Below, piece by piece: positions 34,189-44,225 of a stretch of DNA of 56,215 nucleotides (positions within the stretch are counted from its first letter, which is position 1; the number at the start of each line of letters is the position of its first letter). Under the pieces are notes generated by a model. The model had not been told where the DNA came from and searched no databases. It was given only the letters and a program-made list of their open reading frames with translations. The stretch comes from Halomonas maura (GTDB taxonomy: Bacteria; Pseudomonadota; Gammaproteobacteria; Pseudomonadales; Halomonadaceae), in assembly GCF_030409305.1 (NCBI RefSeq), contig NZ_JAUFPQ010000015.1, positions 1 to 56,215 of the forward strand. The letters run 5' to 3'. Position numbers and translations under genes: made by a program.

Positions 34189-34680
34189 TCAGGCCTCGCT
34201 GGGCGCCCGATGCTGGGGGGCATGGGCGGCATGCAGCCGGGCGATCAGCTGGTCTTCCAGGGAGAAGCGCTCGGTCAGCCCCTTGGCCAGGCGGTCGAGC
34301 CAGGCCGGCAGGCGCTTGAGGTAGTGCTGGCAGCGGACCGGGCTCGCGTAGTCCTCGTCGAAGGCCAGCACCAGCTCGGTGGACATGCCGAGGCGTTCCA
34401 GCAGACGCTCGGCGAGGATCAGGGCATCGTCGTCGTCGAAGGCCTCGGCCTCGGCCTTGAGCTGCGGGTAGACCTCGAAATGCCCGGCGCTGATGTAGTC
34501 CATCAGCAGTTCGCTGAAGCCATCGATGCGCGCCTTGGTCACCGCCTCGAGGTCGGCGTCGCAGGCCTCCTTGAGCTCGATGAAGCGGACCAGCAGCTCG
34601 CGGCGCTCGTCGAGCCAGCGGTCGATCAGCTGATGCACGCCACCCCAGCGTTCCTGTGCATTCTTGCAGTCTTCCAGCAT
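34189..34680 (-). CDS. rsd: Anti-sigma factor Rsd/AlgQ
   Basis: The 163-residue helical protein MLEDCKNAQERWGGVHQLIDRWLDERRELL (start in outline), followed by GHFEVYPQL and DEDYASPVRC, matches Rsd (regulator of sigma D, AlgQ in Pseudomonas). It binds sigma-70 and lets alternative sigma factors compete in stationary phase. The length matches E. coli Rsd (158). The open frame runs further upstream, but the ATG at 34680 is the family start. It lies downstream of dsbB, as in Pseudomonas-type genomes. Confidence 0.9.
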   Translation of the reverse strand: MLEDCKNAQERWGGVHQLIDRWLDERRELLVRFIELKEACDADLEAVTKARIDGFSELLMDYISAGHFEVYPQLKAEAEAFDDDDALILAERLLERLGMSTELVLAFDEDYASPVRCQHYLKRLPAWLDRLAKGLTERFSLEDQLIARLHAAHAPQHRAPSEA

Positions 34681-34766
34681 GATGCCTCCCTCGCTCGTTG
34701 ACCCCCGCCTCGGGCACTCCGACGACCCGGCCTGGAGACTCAGACTCCTCCCTGGCGGGGTCGCTG

Positions 34767-35318
34767 TCAATCCCGCTCGGTCAGTCCCGGCCAACGATAG
34801 CCCCGCCGTCGCCGCAGGGCGCGGGCCAGCAGGCCCAGCGGCACCAGGCCGAGCCCCAGGAAGCCGATCAGGGTCCAGCCCGGCAGGGACAGCCCCAGCA
34901 GGGTCGCGCCGATCTCGGCACACTCGCCGGAGCCGGTCAGCACCGTGGCGACCACCTGCTGCAGGGGCAGGATCTCCATCATGTAGTCGAGCCCGGGCCC
35001 GCAGGACGGCACCTGGTCCGCCGGCAGCGACTGCAGCCACAGATGGCGTCCCGCCAGGCCGATGCCGGTGCCCACCGCGAGCAGCGAGGCCAGCCCATAG
35101 AGCGCCGCGCCGAGGCGACCCTTCGGGTTGTGCAGGGCCGCCACGGCGAACACCAGGCCGGCGGCGATCACCGCCATGCGCTGGAAGATGCACAGCGGAC
35201 AGGGCTCGAGGCCCGCCAGGTGCTCGAGGCCCAGGGCCACGGCCATCATCAGCACGCAGGCGCCTAGGCCCAGCAGGCTCCAGCGCCGCACGCTCCAGTC
35301 ACGCAGCTCCTCGATCAT
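34767..35318 (-). CDS. dsbB: Disulfide bond formation protein DsbB
   Basis: The 183-residue inner-membrane protein has four helices and the two redox cysteine pairs of DsbB: CPLC after the first helix (LEPCPLCIFQR) and a second pair in the periplasmic loop (VPSCGPG ... GSGECAEIG). It reoxidises DsbA and passes electrons to ubiquinone. The ATG at 35318 overlaps the gshA stop by four bases. The pairing of gshA and dsbB puts two thiol-redox genes in one operon. Confidence 0.95.
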   Translation of the reverse strand: MIEELRDWSVRRWSLLGLGACVLMMAVALGLEHLAGLEPCPLCIFQRMAVIAAGLVFAVAALHNPKGRLGAALYGLASLLAVGTGIGLAGRHLWLQSLPADQVPSCGPGLDYMMEILPLQQVVATVLTGSGECAEIGATLLGLSLPGWTLIGFLGLGLVPLGLLARALRRRRGYRWPGLTERD

Positions 35319-36946
35319 GGCCGGCCTCCCACGCGCAGCGGCGACAGGGCCCGGGATTCCCGGGCCTGCTCGAAATAATGGGCCAGGAAGTCGCCGAAGC
35401 CGTCGATATCGGCGTCCTCGATGTCGCCCTGCTGCTGGTGGGAGGTCTCCACCAACTGGTCGAACAGGGCCTCCCGGGCCCGACCGATGGGCTCCTCGCG
35501 CAGCCGGGCGGCCTGGCTCCGGGCCAGCTCCAGCACCACCTCGACGAACTCCTCGCCGCTCGACTCCATGCGCGCCAGCAGGCGGCCGGAGGGGGTCAGC
35601 GACGGGTCCTCGAGGCGCGGCGCCAGCGCGGCGATGGCCTCGGCATGGGGCGCGCCCTCCTCCAGGCGGTCGAGCAATCCGGCAACGTCCTCGAGCTCGG
35701 CGAAGATCTCGCCGCCCCAGTCGGCGATGCCGCGCTTGCGGCCGTGATGGTCCAGGCGCAGTTCGGGGTCGCGGCCGCGGGACACCACCAGGCGCCGGTT
35801 GTCGTCCAGGTGCTCGCATTCCTCGTCGGAGATCCAGGGACTCTCCGCCAGCAGGCACCACATCAGGAAGGTATCGATGAAGCGGCTCTGGATGGCGTCG
35901 ATGCCCAGGGCATCGAAGGGGTCGAGGTCGAGGCAGCGCACCTCGATGTACTCGACGCCTCGCGCCTCCAGGGCCTGGCTCGGCGTCTCGTCGTGACGCG
36001 CCACCCGCTTGGGCCGGATATCGCTGTAGTACTCGTTCTCGATCTGCAGGATATTGGCGTTGAGCTGATGCCAGGTATCGCCGTCCCGCACGCCCCTGGC
36101 CTGGTAGTCGGGCCAGGGCGTCGAGATGGCATGCCGCAGGGTGTTGACGTAGTTCGACAGCGAGTTGAAGCAGATCTTCAGTTGCGACTGCACCTTGTTC
36201 TGGTAGCCCAGGTCGGACATGCGCAGGCTGGTGGCATGGGGCGCGACCAGGGTGTCCCGGCCATGGGGGCGCAGCCCCTCGGGGACCCGGCCATCGGACA
36301 GGAAGCTGCGATCGACCGCCGGCGAGGCGCCGAACAGGTAGAGCAGCAGCCAGCTGTGACGGCGGAAGTTGCGGATCAGCCCGAAGTAGCGCGAGGAGCG
36401 ATAGTCCTGCATGGCGGTCTCGCCCTCGCCGTCGAGTTCGCGCAGCAGCGCGAAGAAGCCGTCGGGCAGCGAGACGTTGTAGTGCACCCCGGCGATGGCC
36501 TGCATGATCCGGCCATAGCGCACGTCGAGGCCACGCCGATAGACGTGCTTCATCCGCCCCACGTTGGAGCCCCCGTAATCGGCGATCGGCACGCTGTCGT
36601 TGCCGTCGAGCCGGGACGGCATGCTGGCCGGCCAGATCAGCTCCTCGCCCAGGTGGCGGTAGCTGAAGCGGTGCAGGTCGGCGAGGAAGTCCAGGGCATC
36701 CTCCGGGCGGCAGTAGACCGGCGTGATGTACTCGAGCAGCGCCTCGGAATAGTCCGTGGTGATATGCGGATGCGTCAGCTTGGAGCCCAGCTCGGCAGGA
36801 TGCCGGGTCTGGGCGATACGTCCCGCGGCATCGACGCGCAGCCCTTCCTTCTCGATGCCGCGGCGCAGGCGGCCGAGACGCCCCTGACCGGCCAGGCGAC
36901 CGAGGCGTGCGATAAGGGGGGAAAGCGATTCGGACAAGGTGAACAC
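35315..36946 (-). CDS. gshA: Glutamate-cysteine ligase
   Basis: The 543-residue protein belongs to the class I (E. coli-type) enzymes: RGIEKEGLRVDAAGRIAQT, LTHPHITTDYSEALLEYITP, GVHYNVSLPD and FYYLE-type region VEYIEVRCLDLDPFDALG. It makes gamma-glutamylcysteine, the first and rate-limiting step of glutathione synthesis, with ATP in the cytosol. The length is a little above E. coli GshA (518). The start is GTG at 36946 with a poor ribosome site; an in-frame TTG three codons later is possible. dsbB follows with an ATGA overlap. Confidence 0.93.
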   Translation of the reverse strand: MFTLSESLSPLIARLGRLAGQGRLGRLRRGIEKEGLRVDAAGRIAQTRHPAELGSKLTHPHITTDYSEALLEYITPVYCRPEDALDFLADLHRFSYRHLGEELIWPASMPSRLDGNDSVPIADYGGSNVGRMKHVYRRGLDVRYGRIMQAIAGVHYNVSLPDGFFALLRELDGEGETAMQDYRSSRYFGLIRNFRRHSWLLLYLFGASPAVDRSFLSDGRVPEGLRPHGRDTLVAPHATSLRMSDLGYQNKVQSQLKICFNSLSNYVNTLRHAISTPWPDYQARGVRDGDTWHQLNANILQIENEYYSDIRPKRVARHDETPSQALEARGVEYIEVRCLDLDPFDALGIDAIQSRFIDTFLMWCLLAESPWISDEECEHLDDNRRLVVSRGRDPELRLDHHGRKRGIADWGGEIFAELEDVAGLLDRLEEGAPHAEAIAALAPRLEDPSLTPSGRLLARMESSGEEFVEVVLELARSQAARLREEPIGRAREALFDQLVETSHQQQGDIEDADIDGFGDFLAHYFEQARESRALSPLRVGGRP

Positions 36947-36956
36947 CCCATGTCGT

Positions 36957-36986
36957 GGAAGCCGGCCGGAAGAGGGACCGGCTTCC
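36957..36986 (-). promoter_or_regulatory. Hairpin upstream of gshA
   Basis: A 9-bp stem GGAAGCCGG / CCGGCTTCC with a 12-base loop lies 11-40 bases upstream of the gshA start. It would form in the 5' leader close to the ribosome site. It could affect initiation, or be a terminator-like structure after tex; no T-run follows. Confidence 0.35.
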
Positions 36987-37126
36987 CGGTTGGCGGTTCG
37001 GGCGCCACGGCGCCCGCAAACCCTCAGATTATGGTGCCCGAAGCCGGCGATTCAAGATGAGTCGGCCAAGAGCTTCGCGCGTCGAGCCTCGAGCCTCGGG
37101 CTCGCCGCCCGCAGCCAGGCCAACGC

Positions 37127-39481
37127 TCATCGATCCTTCCTGGCCTTGAGCAGGGCCGCCCCGAGGGCGCCGAGCTGGCCGTCGCCCTGGCCGCCGCCCG
37201 CCTTCGCCGGCCCGCCGCGACGGGCGGGCTTGCCCTGGCCGCCCCGCGACTCGCCGCCGCCCCGGCGCGGCCGGTCGCCGTCCTGCTCGCCCGGCTGGTC
37301 GTGGAGACGCATTGACAGGCCGATGCGAGCCCGCGCGAGGTCCACGCTCATCACCTTGACCTTGACGATATCGCCGGCCTTGACCACCGAGCGCGGGTCC
37401 TCGACGAACTTGTCGGACAGCGCCGAGATATGCACCAGGCCGTCCTGGTGGACGCCGATGTCGACGAAGGCGCCGAAGTGGGTGACGTTGGTGACGCTGC
37501 CCTCGAGCACCATGCCCGGCTCCAGGTCCTTGAGCGTCTCGACACCCTCGCGGAACTCGGCGGCGCGGAACTCGGGACGCGGGTCCCGGCCGGGCTTGTC
37601 GAGCTCCTTGAGGATGTCGCTGACGGTGGGCACGCCGAAGCGCTCGTCGGCGAACTCCGCCGGCTTGAGCGCCTTGAGGGTGGCGCTGTCGCCGATCAAC
37701 CCGGCCAGCGGGCGGCCGCTGCGGGCGGCGATGCGCTCCACCAGCGGGTAGGCCTCGGGGTGCACGGCGCTGGCATCCAGCGGGTTGTCGCCGCCCATGA
37801 TGCGCAGGAAGCCGGCGCACTGCTCGTAGGTCTTGGGCCCCAGGCGGCTGACGTCGAGCAGCTGGCGGCGGCTGACGAAGGCGCCCTCGGCGTCACGGCG
37901 GGCGACGATGTTCTCGGCGAGCCCGGCGTTGAGCCCGGCCACCCGGGACAGCAGCGCCGAGGAGGCGGTATTGAGGTCCACCCCCACGGCATTGACGCAG
38001 TCCTCGATCACCGCCTCCAGGCTGCGCGACAGCTGGACCTGGGAGACGTCGTGCTGGTATTGGCCGACGCCGATGGACTTGGGTTCGATCTTGACCAGCT
38101 CGGCCAGCGGGTCCTGCAGGCGCCGTGCGATGGACACCGCCCCGCGGATCGTCACGTCCAGGTCCGGCAGCTCGCGGGCGGCGTATTCCGAGGCCGAGTA
38201 GACCGAGGCCCCCGCCTCGCTGACCATCACCTTGGACAGTCGCCTGTCCGTCATGGCCTTGACCAGTTCGCCGGCCAGCTTGTCGGTCTCGCGGCTGGCG
38301 GTGCCGTTGCCGACGGCGATCAGCGTCACCGCGTGCTTGTCCACCAGGCGGGCGAGCTCGGCCAGCGCCTCTCGCCACTGGTTGCGCGGCGCATGGGGAT
38401 AGATGGTGGACTGGGCGAGGAACTGGCCGGTGGCATCCACCACCGCCACCTTGCAGCCGGTGCGCAGGCCCGGGTCGATGGCCAGGGTGGCCTGGGGCCC
38501 CGCCGGCGCGGCCAGCAGCAGGTCCTTGAGGTTGGCGGCGAAGACCTCGATGGCCTCGAGCTCGGCGCGCTCGCGCAGCCGGCCCATCAGCTCGGTCTCG
38601 AGGTGGGTGTAGAGCTTGACCCGCCAGGTCCAGCGCACCACCTCCGCCAGCCAGCGGTCGGCGGGCCGGCCACGGTCCTCGATGTCGAAATGCCTGGCGA
38701 TCGCCACCTGTGCCGGATGCACCTTGACCTCGTCCTCGCCGGGCAGGCGGATGGTCAGTGCCAGCACGCCCTCGTTGCGGCCGCGGAACATGGCCAGCGC
38801 GCGGTGGGAGGGCGTCTTGGCGAGCTTCTCGTCGTGCTCGAAGTAGTCGGAGAACTTGGCCCCCTCCTGCTCCTTGCCGCCGATCACCCGGGCACTGAGC
38901 TCGCCCTCGCTCCACAGCCGCTCGCGCAGCCGCCCGACCAGTTCCGGATCCTCGGCGAAGCGCTCCATGAGGATCTGCTTGGCGCCGTCCAGGGCCGCCT
39001 TGGCATCCTCGATGGCCGGGACATCGCCCTCGGCGGCGCGGAAATACTCGGGCGCCTCGGTCTCGGGATCCAGGGACGGATCGGCGAGCAGCGCCTCGGC
39101 CAGCGGCTCGAGGCCGGCCTCGCGGGCGATCTGGGCCTTGGTGCGACGCTTCTTCTTGAAGGGCAGGTAGAGGTCTTCCAGGCGCTGCTTGGTGTCGGCG
39201 GCGCCGATGCTGGCGGTCAGCTCGGGGGTCAGCTTGCCCTGCTCGTCGATGCTGGCCAGCACCGCCTCGCGGCGCTCCTCCAGCTCGCGCAGATAGCCCA
39301 GGCGCTCGTGGAGGGTGCGAAGCTGGGTGTCATCCAGCCCGCCGGTGACTTCCTTGCGGTAGCGGGCAATGAAGGGAACGGTGGCGCCGCCATCGAGCAG
39401 CTCCACGGTGGCCGCCACCTGGGGGGCGCGAACGCCGAGTTCCTCGGCGAGACGATCGATGATCTTGGCTTGTGCGTCCAT
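37127..39481 (-). CDS. tex: Tex, S1-domain RNA-binding protein
   Basis: The 784-residue protein has the Tex layout: N-terminal helical domain ([17 protein letters not shown]), YqgF/RNase H-like domain ([17 protein letters not shown]), helix-hairpin-helix region ([26 protein letters not shown] in outline), and a C-terminal S1 RNA-binding domain ([26 protein letters not shown] in outline) followed by a Gly/Arg-rich basic tail. Tex binds nucleic acid and affects transcription of several genes. The length is typical (770-790). It is monocistronic as far as can be seen. Confidence 0.95.
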   Translation of the reverse strand: MDAQAKIIDRLAEELGVRAPQVAATVELLDGGATVPFIARYRKEVTGGLDDTQLRTLHERLGYLRELEERREAVLASIDEQGKLTPELTASIGAADTKQRLEDLYLPFKKKRRTKAQIAREAGLEPLAEALLADPSLDPETEAPEYFRAAEGDVPAIEDAKAALDGAKQILMERFAEDPELVGRLRERLWSEGELSARVIGGKEQEGAKFSDYFEHDEKLAKTPSHRALAMFRGRNEGVLALTIRLPGEDEVKVHPAQVAIARHFDIEDRGRPADRWLAEVVRWTWRVKLYTHLETELMGRLRERAELEAIEVFAANLKDLLLAAPAGPQATLAIDPGLRTGCKVAVVDATGQFLAQSTIYPHAPRNQWREALAELARLVDKHAVTLIAVGNGTASRETDKLAGELVKAMTDRRLSKVMVSEAGASVYSASEYAARELPDLDVTIRGAVSIARRLQDPLAELVKIEPKSIGVGQYQHDVSQVQLSRSLEAVIEDCVNAVGVDLNTASSALLSRVAGLNAGLAENIVARRDAEGAFVSRRQLLDVSRLGPKTYEQCAGFLRIMGGDNPLDASAVHPEAYPLVERIAARSGRPLAGLIGDSATLKALKPAEFADERFGVPTVSDILKELDKPGRDPRPEFRAAEFREGVETLKDLEPGMVLEGSVTNVTHFGAFVDIGVHQDGLVHISALSDKFVEDPRSVVKAGDIVKVKVMSVDLARARIGLSMRLHDQPGEQDGDRPRRGGGESRGGQGKPARRGGPAKAGGGQGDGQLGALGAALLKARKDR

Positions 39482-39570
39482 GAAATCCTTGACGTTCAGG
39501 GGGCAGAAGTCGCGTCAAGGTATCACAAACGCGCCCCGGGCGGGCACAAAGCTGAACCGCCCCGGCGGCC

Positions 39571-40068
39571 TCAGGCGGGGACGAAGGTGAGCGCCAGGCC
39601 GTTGTTGCACCAGCGCAGGCCGGTGGGCTGGGGCCCATCCTCGAACACATGGCCCTGGTGGCCGCCGCAGCGGGCGCAGTGATACTCGGTGCGCGGGATC
39701 AGCATGACCAGGTCCAGCTCGGTGAGCAGATGCCCCTCGACATGCTCGAAGAAGCTCGGCCAGCCGGTGCCGGAGTCATACTTCATGGCGCTGGTGAACA
39801 GCACGAGGTCGCAGCCGGCGCAGCGGTACTCCCCCTCCCGGGTCTCCTTGTCCAGGGGACTGGAATACGCCGGCTCGGTGCCATTCTCGCGCAGGATCTC
39901 GAAACGCGCCTCGCCGAGACGCTCGCGCCATTCGGCCTCGCTCAGCTCGAGGGGCTCGAGCCCGGGGGCCGGGGCCAGGTCCAGCTTGGGACGGGCACTG
40001 GCCAGGCCGGGCAGCAGGCCGGCCAACCCCCCGGCCCCCAGCAGACCCAGGAAATTGCGTCGCTTCAT
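39571..40068 (-). CDS. msrB: Tat-exported methionine sulfoxide reductase MsrB
   Basis: The 165-residue protein starts MKRRNFLGLLGAGGLAGLLPGLASA, a twin-arginine signal (RRNFLG) and not the cytosolic start of E. coli MsrB. The catalytic domain has the two zinc CxxC motifs (YRCAGC, YHCARC), GWPSFFE and the C-terminal catalytic cysteine RWCNNG. It would reduce methionine-R-sulfoxide in the periplasm. The open frame continues upstream, but the Tat signal and SD support 40068. The resolving Cys was not assigned. It lies downstream of pckA on the same strand. Confidence 0.92.
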   Translation of the reverse strand: MKRRNFLGLLGAGGLAGLLPGLASARPKLDLAPAPGLEPLELSEAEWRERLGEARFEILRENGTEPAYSSPLDKETREGEYRCAGCDLVLFTSAMKYDSGTGWPSFFEHVEGHLLTELDLVMLIPRTEYHCARCGGHQGHVFEDGPQPTGLRWCNNGLALTFVPA

Positions 40069-40162
40069 GGTCGCTCTCCCGTCTTTGGAGTGCTCCTGTG
40101 TCGTGCTCACCCCGAACTCCTTACACCGACAGAATCGAATCGAGCCAGGCGCGCACAAGAGA

Positions 40163-40184
40163 GGGGAAGCCTCGGCTTCCCCTT
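40163..40184 (-). terminator. Terminator-like hairpin after pckA
   Basis: A stem GGGGAAGCC / GGCTTCCCC (40163-40171 and 40174-40182) lies 43 bases downstream of the pckA stop (40226, minus strand). The outer bases extend with GAGA / TTCTC. On the minus strand it is followed by TCTCTTG, a weak T-rich tail. It likely separates pckA from msrB. Confidence 0.6.
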
Positions 40185-40225
40185 CTCGGACAGGACTCGG
40201 GCGCGGGGGTTCTCCCCGACGGGCC

Positions 40226-41806
40226 TCAGCCCAGGCGGGGCCCGGCCTCGACGATGGCCTCGCTGACGCCGTCGAACTTCCTGAAGTTGTCGACGAACTT
40301 GCCGGCCAGCTCACCCAGGTGACGGTCGTAGGCGGCCTTGTCCTGCCAGGTCTCGCGGGGATCGAGCAGGCGCGCGTCGACGCCCGGCACGGCGGTCGGC
40401 ACGTCCAGGTTGAGGCCCTCGACATGGCGGGTCTCGACGTCACGCAGCACGCCGGTCTGGATGGCGCTGATGATGGCGCGGGTGGTGGGAATGGAGAAAC
40501 GCTCCCCGCCCTCGCCATAGGCGCCACCGGTCCAGCCGGTGTTGACCAGGTAGACCTGGGCATCCTGCGCGGCCACGCGCTTGATCAGCAGGTCGGCATA
40601 CTCACGGGCCGGGCGCGGGAAGAAGGGCGCCCCGAAGCAGGTGGAGAAGGTCGCTTCCAGGCCACTGGAGGAGCCCATCTCGGTGGAGCCCACCTTGGCG
40701 GTGTAGCCCGACAGGAAATGGTAGGCCGCGGCCTCCTTGGAGAGCACCGACACCGGCGGCAGCACGCCGCTCATGTCGCAGGTCAGGAAGACGATGGCGT
40801 TGGGCTCGCCGGCACGGTTCTCGGGGACGCGCTTGTCGACGTGCTCCAGCGGGTAGGCCGCCCGGGAGTTCTGGGTCAGGCTGTCGTCGGCGTAGTCGGG
40901 CTCGCGACGCTCGTCGAGGACCACGTTCTCCAGCACGGTGCCGAACTTGATGGCCTTCCAGATCACCGGCTCGTTCTTCGCGGAGAGGTCGATGCATTTG
41001 GCGTAGCAGCCGCCCTCGATGTTGAAGACGGTGCCCGGCCCCCAGCCGTGCTCGTCGTCGCCGATCAGGAAGCGTGACGGGTCGGCGGACAGGGTGGTCT
41101 TGCCGGTGCCGGACAGGCCGAAGAACAGGGTGGTCTCGCCATCCTCGCCGACGTTGGCACTGCAGTGCATGGGCAGCACGTCGGCGGCCGGCAGCAGGAA
41201 GTTCTGCACCGAGAACATCGCCTTCTTCATCTCGCCGGCGTAGCGCATGCCGGCGATCAGCACCCGGCGCTGGGCGAAGTCGAGGATCACGCAGCCATCG
41301 GAGTTCGTGCCGTCGCGGGCCGGGTCACAGGCGAAATGGGGGGCGTTGAGAATGGTCCACTCGTCCTTGGCCGAGGGGTTGTAGGCCTCGGGACGCACGA
41401 ACATGGTCCGACCGAACAGGTTGTGCCAGGCCGTCTCGGTGTGGACGCGCACCGGCTGGTAATGGGTCGGGTCGCTGCCCACGTGCAGCTCGGAGACATA
41501 GTGCTCGCCGCCGGTCAGATAGGCCTCGACGCGGGCCCAGAGGGCATCGAATCGGGTGGCATCGAACGGCTGGTTGACGCTGCCCCAGTCGATGGCGTCG
41601 CGGGTGGACGGCTCGTCGACGATGAAGCGGTCCTTGGGGGAGCGACCGGTGCGCTGGCCGGTGTTCACCACCAGGGCGCCCTGGGCCGCCAGGCGCCCCT
41701 CGCCATTGGCCACGGCGCGCTCGATCAGCTCGGCGCTACTGAGGTTGACGTGGGCGGTGGCGGACTGCGGGCTGGCCGCCTGGGAAGCAGCTTGAGTCGT
41801 GGTCAT
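40226..41806 (-). CDS. pckA: Phosphoenolpyruvate carboxykinase (ATP)
   Basis: The 526-residue protein has the ATP-dependent PEPCK motifs: [42 protein letters not shown] (in parts: [11 protein letters not shown] is the kinase P-loop), [13 protein letters not shown] and the segment [15 protein letters not shown]. It converts oxaloacetate to PEP, the first committed step of gluconeogenesis. The N-terminal 20 residues are extra and Ala/Gln-rich. A HexR-like operator lies about 190 bases upstream. Its position after hslO matches E. coli synteny. Confidence 0.96.
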   Translation of the reverse strand: MTTTQAASQAASPQSATAHVNLSSAELIERAVANGEGRLAAQGALVVNTGQRTGRSPKDRFIVDEPSTRDAIDWGSVNQPFDATRFDALWARVEAYLTGGEHYVSELHVGSDPTHYQPVRVHTETAWHNLFGRTMFVRPEAYNPSAKDEWTILNAPHFACDPARDGTNSDGCVILDFAQRRVLIAGMRYAGEMKKAMFSVQNFLLPAADVLPMHCSANVGEDGETTLFFGLSGTGKTTLSADPSRFLIGDDEHGWGPGTVFNIEGGCYAKCIDLSAKNEPVIWKAIKFGTVLENVVLDERREPDYADDSLTQNSRAAYPLEHVDKRVPENRAGEPNAIVFLTCDMSGVLPPVSVLSKEAAAYHFLSGYTAKVGSTEMGSSSGLEATFSTCFGAPFFPRPAREYADLLIKRVAAQDAQVYLVNTGWTGGAYGEGGERFSIPTTRAIISAIQTGVLRDVETRHVEGLNLDVPTAVPGVDARLLDPRETWQDKAAYDRHLGELAGKFVDNFRKFDGVSEAIVEAGPRLG

Positions 41807-41992
41807 GTCGATTCCTGGGCCTCGAGGGCCGATTCTCTCTCGTTTGCCGGGCGTCCTTGACGCAGTGGTCGTTCATCCCCGGCACGCCGCATGCGGTTAC
41901 CCGTCTCGGCGGCGGCGCCCGGTCACGGATGAGACGCGCGCATTATGACAAAAACCCGAGCGTCAGGAAACGCTAACGTTGGCGGACGTTCT

Positions 41993-42007
41993 TGTAGTTT
42001 TACTACT
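41993..42007. promoter_or_regulatory. HexR-like operator upstream of pckA
   Basis: TGTAGTTTTACTACT matches the published HexR consensus TGTARTWWWAYTACA at 14 of 15 positions (only the last base differs). HexR is an RpiR-family regulator of central carbon genes in Shewanella, Pseudomonas and relatives, and pckA is among its known targets. The site lies about 50 bases upstream of a possible minus-strand -10 (CATAAT, about 41946-41941), a position more typical of activation. The consensus is recalled from the literature; the sequence match is direct. Confidence 0.6.
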
Positions 42008-42059
42008 ACATCAGCGCCATTGACTACACGAAGGGCCCCCTTCGCCACCCACCACTGGC

Positions 42060-42935
42060 TCAGTGCAGGGTCGGCGGCGGGCCCTCGGGATCATCGAGCA
42101 TGGCCTCCACCTCGGCAACGCTGAACTCGTAGCGGGTATGGCAGAAGTGGCACTGGGTCGCGATGCCACCCTGGTCGACCAGGATGTCGCGCAGCTCCTC
42201 GTCGCCCAGGGTCAGCAGCGCACCGGCGATCCGCTCCCGGGAGCAGCTGCAGGCGAAGCGCAGGGCCTTGGGCGCGAAGACCCGCACCGTCTCCTCGTGG
42301 TAGAGCCGGTGCAGCAGCTCCCGCTGGTCGACCTCCAGCAGCTCCACGGGGGTGAGGGTGGCGGCCAGCTGGACGGTGCGGTCCCAGGCATCGTCGTCCT
42401 GGTTCAGCGACTCGTCGGGCAGGCGCTGCAGCAGCAGGCCGCCGGCGCGCCGGCCGTCGTCGGCCAGCCACAGCCGGGTCGGCAGCTGCTCCGACTGGCT
42501 GAAGTAGTCCTCGAGACAGCCCGCCAGGCTGTCCCGCTGCAGGGCGACGACCCCCTGGTAGCGTCGCCCTTCCCTGGGGTCCAGGGTGATGGTGATGCGC
42601 CCCTCGCCGAGCAGCTCGGCGAAACCGGCGTCCTCGGCCGGCAGCGGCGCCTCCTCGTCGAGCCGGGCGATGGCGCGCAGCTCGCCGCCCGGGTTGGACT
42701 CGGCCATCAGCATCGACAGCGGCCCCTTGCCGCGCACCTCGATGCTCATGGTGCCATCGAGCTTGACGGTCTCGGTCAGCAGGGCCACGGCGGCCAGCAG
42801 CTCGCCCAGTTGGCGGGTCACCGCCGGCGGGTAGTCATGGCGCTGCATCACCTCGGCATGGGCCTGCTCGAGGGTGACGATCTCGCCACGCACGTTGGTG
42901 CGCTCGAAGAGAAAACGCTGGATCTGGTCACTCAT
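42060..42935 (-). CDS. hslO: Hsp33 redox-regulated chaperone
   Basis: The 291-residue protein has the N-terminal Hsp33 fold ([18 protein letters not shown]) and the C-terminal redox switch: CSC ([10 protein letters not shown]) and CHFC ([11 protein letters not shown]), the four zinc-binding cysteines. Oxidation releases zinc and turns it into a holdase chaperone. The length is the E. coli one (292). It lies between hslR and pckA, as in E. coli. Confidence 0.95.
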   Translation of the reverse strand: MSDQIQRFLFERTNVRGEIVTLEQAHAEVMQRHDYPPAVTRQLGELLAAVALLTETVKLDGTMSIEVRGKGPLSMLMAESNPGGELRAIARLDEEAPLPAEDAGFAELLGEGRITITLDPREGRRYQGVVALQRDSLAGCLEDYFSQSEQLPTRLWLADDGRRAGGLLLQRLPDESLNQDDDAWDRTVQLAATLTPVELLEVDQRELLHRLYHEETVRVFAPKALRFACSCSRERIAGALLTLGDEELRDILVDQGGIATQCHFCHTRYEFSVAEVEAMLDDPEGPPPTLH

Positions 42936-43055
42936 GATACTTGCCTGATATTGGGTAAGGAGTGAGGGGCGAAGGGTCTGGAGTGAGGGGAGAAGTGTGA
43001 GGAGTCAAGAGCGGGGAACCCCTTTCGCTATCCCCCTCACGTCTTGCCCCTCCCC

Positions 43056-43442
43056 TCAGGCGTCATCCCCCCGCATGAAGCGCTTGATCTCGCGACGCTG
43101 CTTCTTGTCCGGCCGCTTCAGGGGATGCTGCATGGCCTGGTTGGCCTGGCGGCGGCTCTCGGCTTCCCGGGTCCGGCGGACCTCGCTCTCCGGCGTCTCG
43201 CGATACAGCTCGCGGGCCTCGGGGGCCCCACGGCGCTGCTCGGAGAGGGCCAGCACCTCGACCTCCCAGACGTCCCAGCCCTGGGGAAGGCGAATCAGCG
43301 CGCCGACCTCGACGGCCTTGCTGGTCTTGGCCCGGGCGCCGTTGTAGTGGACCTTGCCACCCTCGATGGCCTTCTTGGCCAGCGCCCGGGTCTTGAAGAA
43401 GCGTGCCGCCCACAGCCACTTGTCGAGCCTGACGCTAGACAT
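43056..43442 (-). CDS. hslR: Heat shock protein Hsp15 (S4 RNA-binding)
   Basis: The 128-residue protein begins SSVRLDKWLWAARFFKTRALAKKAIEGGKVHYNG (in outline), the S4 RNA-binding domain with an Arg/Lys-rich C-terminal tail (KKQRREIKRFMRGDD). Hsp15 binds stalled 50S subunits carrying nascent chains and helps recycling. The length matches E. coli (133). The start at 43442 overlaps the stop of yrfG by eight bases, so the genes are coupled. The longer open frame upstream is out of homology. Confidence 0.93.
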   Translation of the reverse strand: MSSVRLDKWLWAARFFKTRALAKKAIEGGKVHYNGARAKTSKAVEVGALIRLPQGWDVWEVEVLALSEQRRGAPEARELYRETPESEVRRTREAESRRQANQAMQHPLKRPDKKQRREIKRFMRGDDA

Positions 43443-44115
43443 CCCCGGGGCCTCCGGGGGGCAGGTTGTCGGGCAGGATGGCGGCGAAACGCTCGAGGGC
43501 GATGAACTCCTCGAGTTCCTTCTCGGGGCGCTGGCTGTCGGGCTGCTTGATGCCCAGCAGGTGGCGGATGCCGAACTCCCGGGCACTCTCCAGCACCGCC
43601 GGATTGTCGTCGATGAACAGCGTCCGGGCCGGGTCGAAGGCCTCCACCTCCTGGAGGGCGAACCAGAACTCCTGGGCCTCCTTGGGCACGCCCAGGTCGG
43701 CCGAGGAGACGATGGCGTCGACGAAGTCCTCGAGGCCGGTCAGCGGCAGCTTCAGGGCCAGGCTCTCGCGGTCGGCGTTGGTGGCCAGCACCACCCGCGG
43801 GTGCGCCTGCTTGAGCCAGCGCAGGAAGTCCAGGGCGTCGCTGCGCAGGCCGATCAGGTGCTGCACCTCTCGCTTGAGGGCCAGGATATCGACGCCCAGC
43901 TCCCGGCTCCAGTAGGCCAGGCTGTACCAGTTGAGGGTGCCCTGCTCGCGGATGATCCGCGCGCGGACCTCCTCCTGGGTGGCCTCGTCGAGGCGGTGCA
44001 GTTCCACGTAGCGCCGCGGCAGGTGCTCCAGCCAGAAGTGGCTGTCGAAATGCAGGTCCAGCAGGGTGCCGTCCATGTCCAGCAGGACGGTGTCGATGGC
44101 GCGCCAATCGATCAT
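43435..44115 (-). CDS. yrfG: HAD-family GMP/IMP nucleotidase YrfG
   Basis: The 226-residue HAD hydrolase has motif I LLDMDGTLLDLHFD, motif II VVLATNA, motif III LGVPKEAQEFW and motif IV LFIDDNP. It matches YrfG, a nucleotidase acting on GMP and IMP, in length and context. The order yrfG-hslR-hslO-pckA is that of E. coli, but igaA (yrfF), which lies before yrfG there, is absent; nudE is directly divergent. Confidence 0.92.
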   Translation of the reverse strand: MIDWRAIDTVLLDMDGTLLDLHFDSHFWLEHLPRRYVELHRLDEATQEEVRARIIREQGTLNWYSLAYWSRELGVDILALKREVQHLIGLRSDALDFLRWLKQAHPRVVLATNADRESLALKLPLTGLEDFVDAIVSSADLGVPKEAQEFWFALQEVEAFDPARTLFIDDNPAVLESAREFGIRHLLGIKQPDSQRPEKELEEFIALERFAAILPDNLPPGGPGDV

Positions 44116-44225
44116 CGTGGCTCCTCGTCAGGGCAGGCCAGTGACGTCTATGAAGGGGAAGACGTGATAGTGTAACCAATCGACGCCGATGGCGCATTTC
44201 GCCGCCCTGCCCCACCGGAGAGCCC

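Noticed and set aside
34664..37060. Long plus-strand open frame (about 798 codons) opposite rsd, dsbB and gshA
   Set aside because: It is an antisense shadow produced by high GC content; the minus strand carries clear homologues with coupled stops and starts.
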